28,547 nt of DNA from NCBI GenBank assembly GCA_003427395.1, contig BFEA01000015.1, positions 4,991,927-5,020,473 on the forward strand, in the 5' to 3' direction. The stretch comes from Chara braunii (Eukaryota > Streptophyta > Charophyceae > Charales > Characeae). The position numbers and the translations under genes were made by a program. The notes beneath the pieces are model-generated. The model did no database searches, was not told the origin of the DNA, and saw only the letters and a list, made by a program, of their open reading frames with translations. Below are positions 28,321 to 28,547 of the stretch, piece by piece (positions within the stretch are counted from its first letter, which is position 1; each line of letters opens with the position of its first letter).

Positions 28321-28547
28321 ACGAGATTTGCCTGAGGCATCTCTCTGTTGCTCACCATGTGCATAAAGGACAAAAATCATGGTTGTGCATCTTTTCACTG
28401 TTCTAGCGAAAGATTCATTCTCATTTTGCACATTTCGTGAGTGGTGGTGCGAAACCCTCAGGTCTGTCGTTGGCAGCTCCTTCCTCAATCGTGACTGTCA
28501 AACACAAAATTCTATTTTTTTTCTTTGAAGGAAACAACAGAAAAAAA
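28321..28547. other. No recognisable feature to window end
   Basis: Mixed sequence with a T-rich stretch at 28514-28525. No gene or RNA was recognised. Confidence 0.4.

Noticed and set aside
27751-28488. Overlapping frames of 71-150 codons on both strands
   Set aside because: They coincide with the U6-derived copies and A-tracts; the non-coding RNA match explains the sequence better.

Overview
This window looks like nuclear DNA of a streptophyte (a land plant or a charophyte-grade green alga). It holds one intron-split gene for cytosolic ribosomal protein S11 (uS17), a decayed chromodomain-type Ty3/gypsy element, a 5'-truncated LINE and copies resembling U6 snRNA. Dinucleotide microsatellites are abundant and gene density is very low. 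The S11 protein keeps land-plant-like stretches ([18 protein letters not shown]). Its N-terminus (NERAFQKQP) looks more like algal and animal S11, so an early-diverging lineage is plausible. A large repeat-rich genome such as that of a stonewort is a guess, not a demonstration.

Layout. 1-1.5 kb: GC-rich low-complexity DNA with compound (TG)n(AG)n microsatellites tied to a short repeated module. 1.55-4.02 kb: LINE remnant on the + strand, running from mid reverse transcriptase through the C-terminal zinc-binding region to a poly(A) tract, with a 122-bp foldback element inserted in it. 4.1-5.1 kb: three tandem modules bounded by GA/TC tracts, two of them palindromic, all bracketed by a direct repeat. 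5.2-6.65 kb: GC-rich, gene-like but unidentified. 7.6-8.1 kb: a mutated hammerhead-ribozyme-like core next to a 198-bp tandem duplication. 9.01-14.47 kb, minus strand: the complete five-exon S11 gene, with a 12-nt first coding exon, repeats in its introns and a tandem copy of its own 3' end downstream.

Near 15.5 kb the base composition turns AT-rich. From about 15.6 to 23.1 kb lies the chromovirus: LTR-like ends, a gag-like coiled coil, RT, RNase H, integrase and chromodomain in the expected order, all broken. About 2.5 kb of foreign sequence sits between RNase H and integrase, and there is a 115-bp assembly gap. 23.1-27.5 kb holds little that is recognisable, apart from a second hammerhead-like core with a canonical core sequence, abutting an (AT)n tract, and a degenerate repeat near 27 kb. 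The right end carries two tandem U6-snRNA-derived copies, each followed by an A-tract.

Only the S11 gene looks intact and functional. The rest is mainly repeat and transposon biology. The most unusual signals are the two hammerhead-like cores, the tandem U6-derived units, the palindromic microsatellite modules and two A/T tracts flanked by target-site-like direct repeats.
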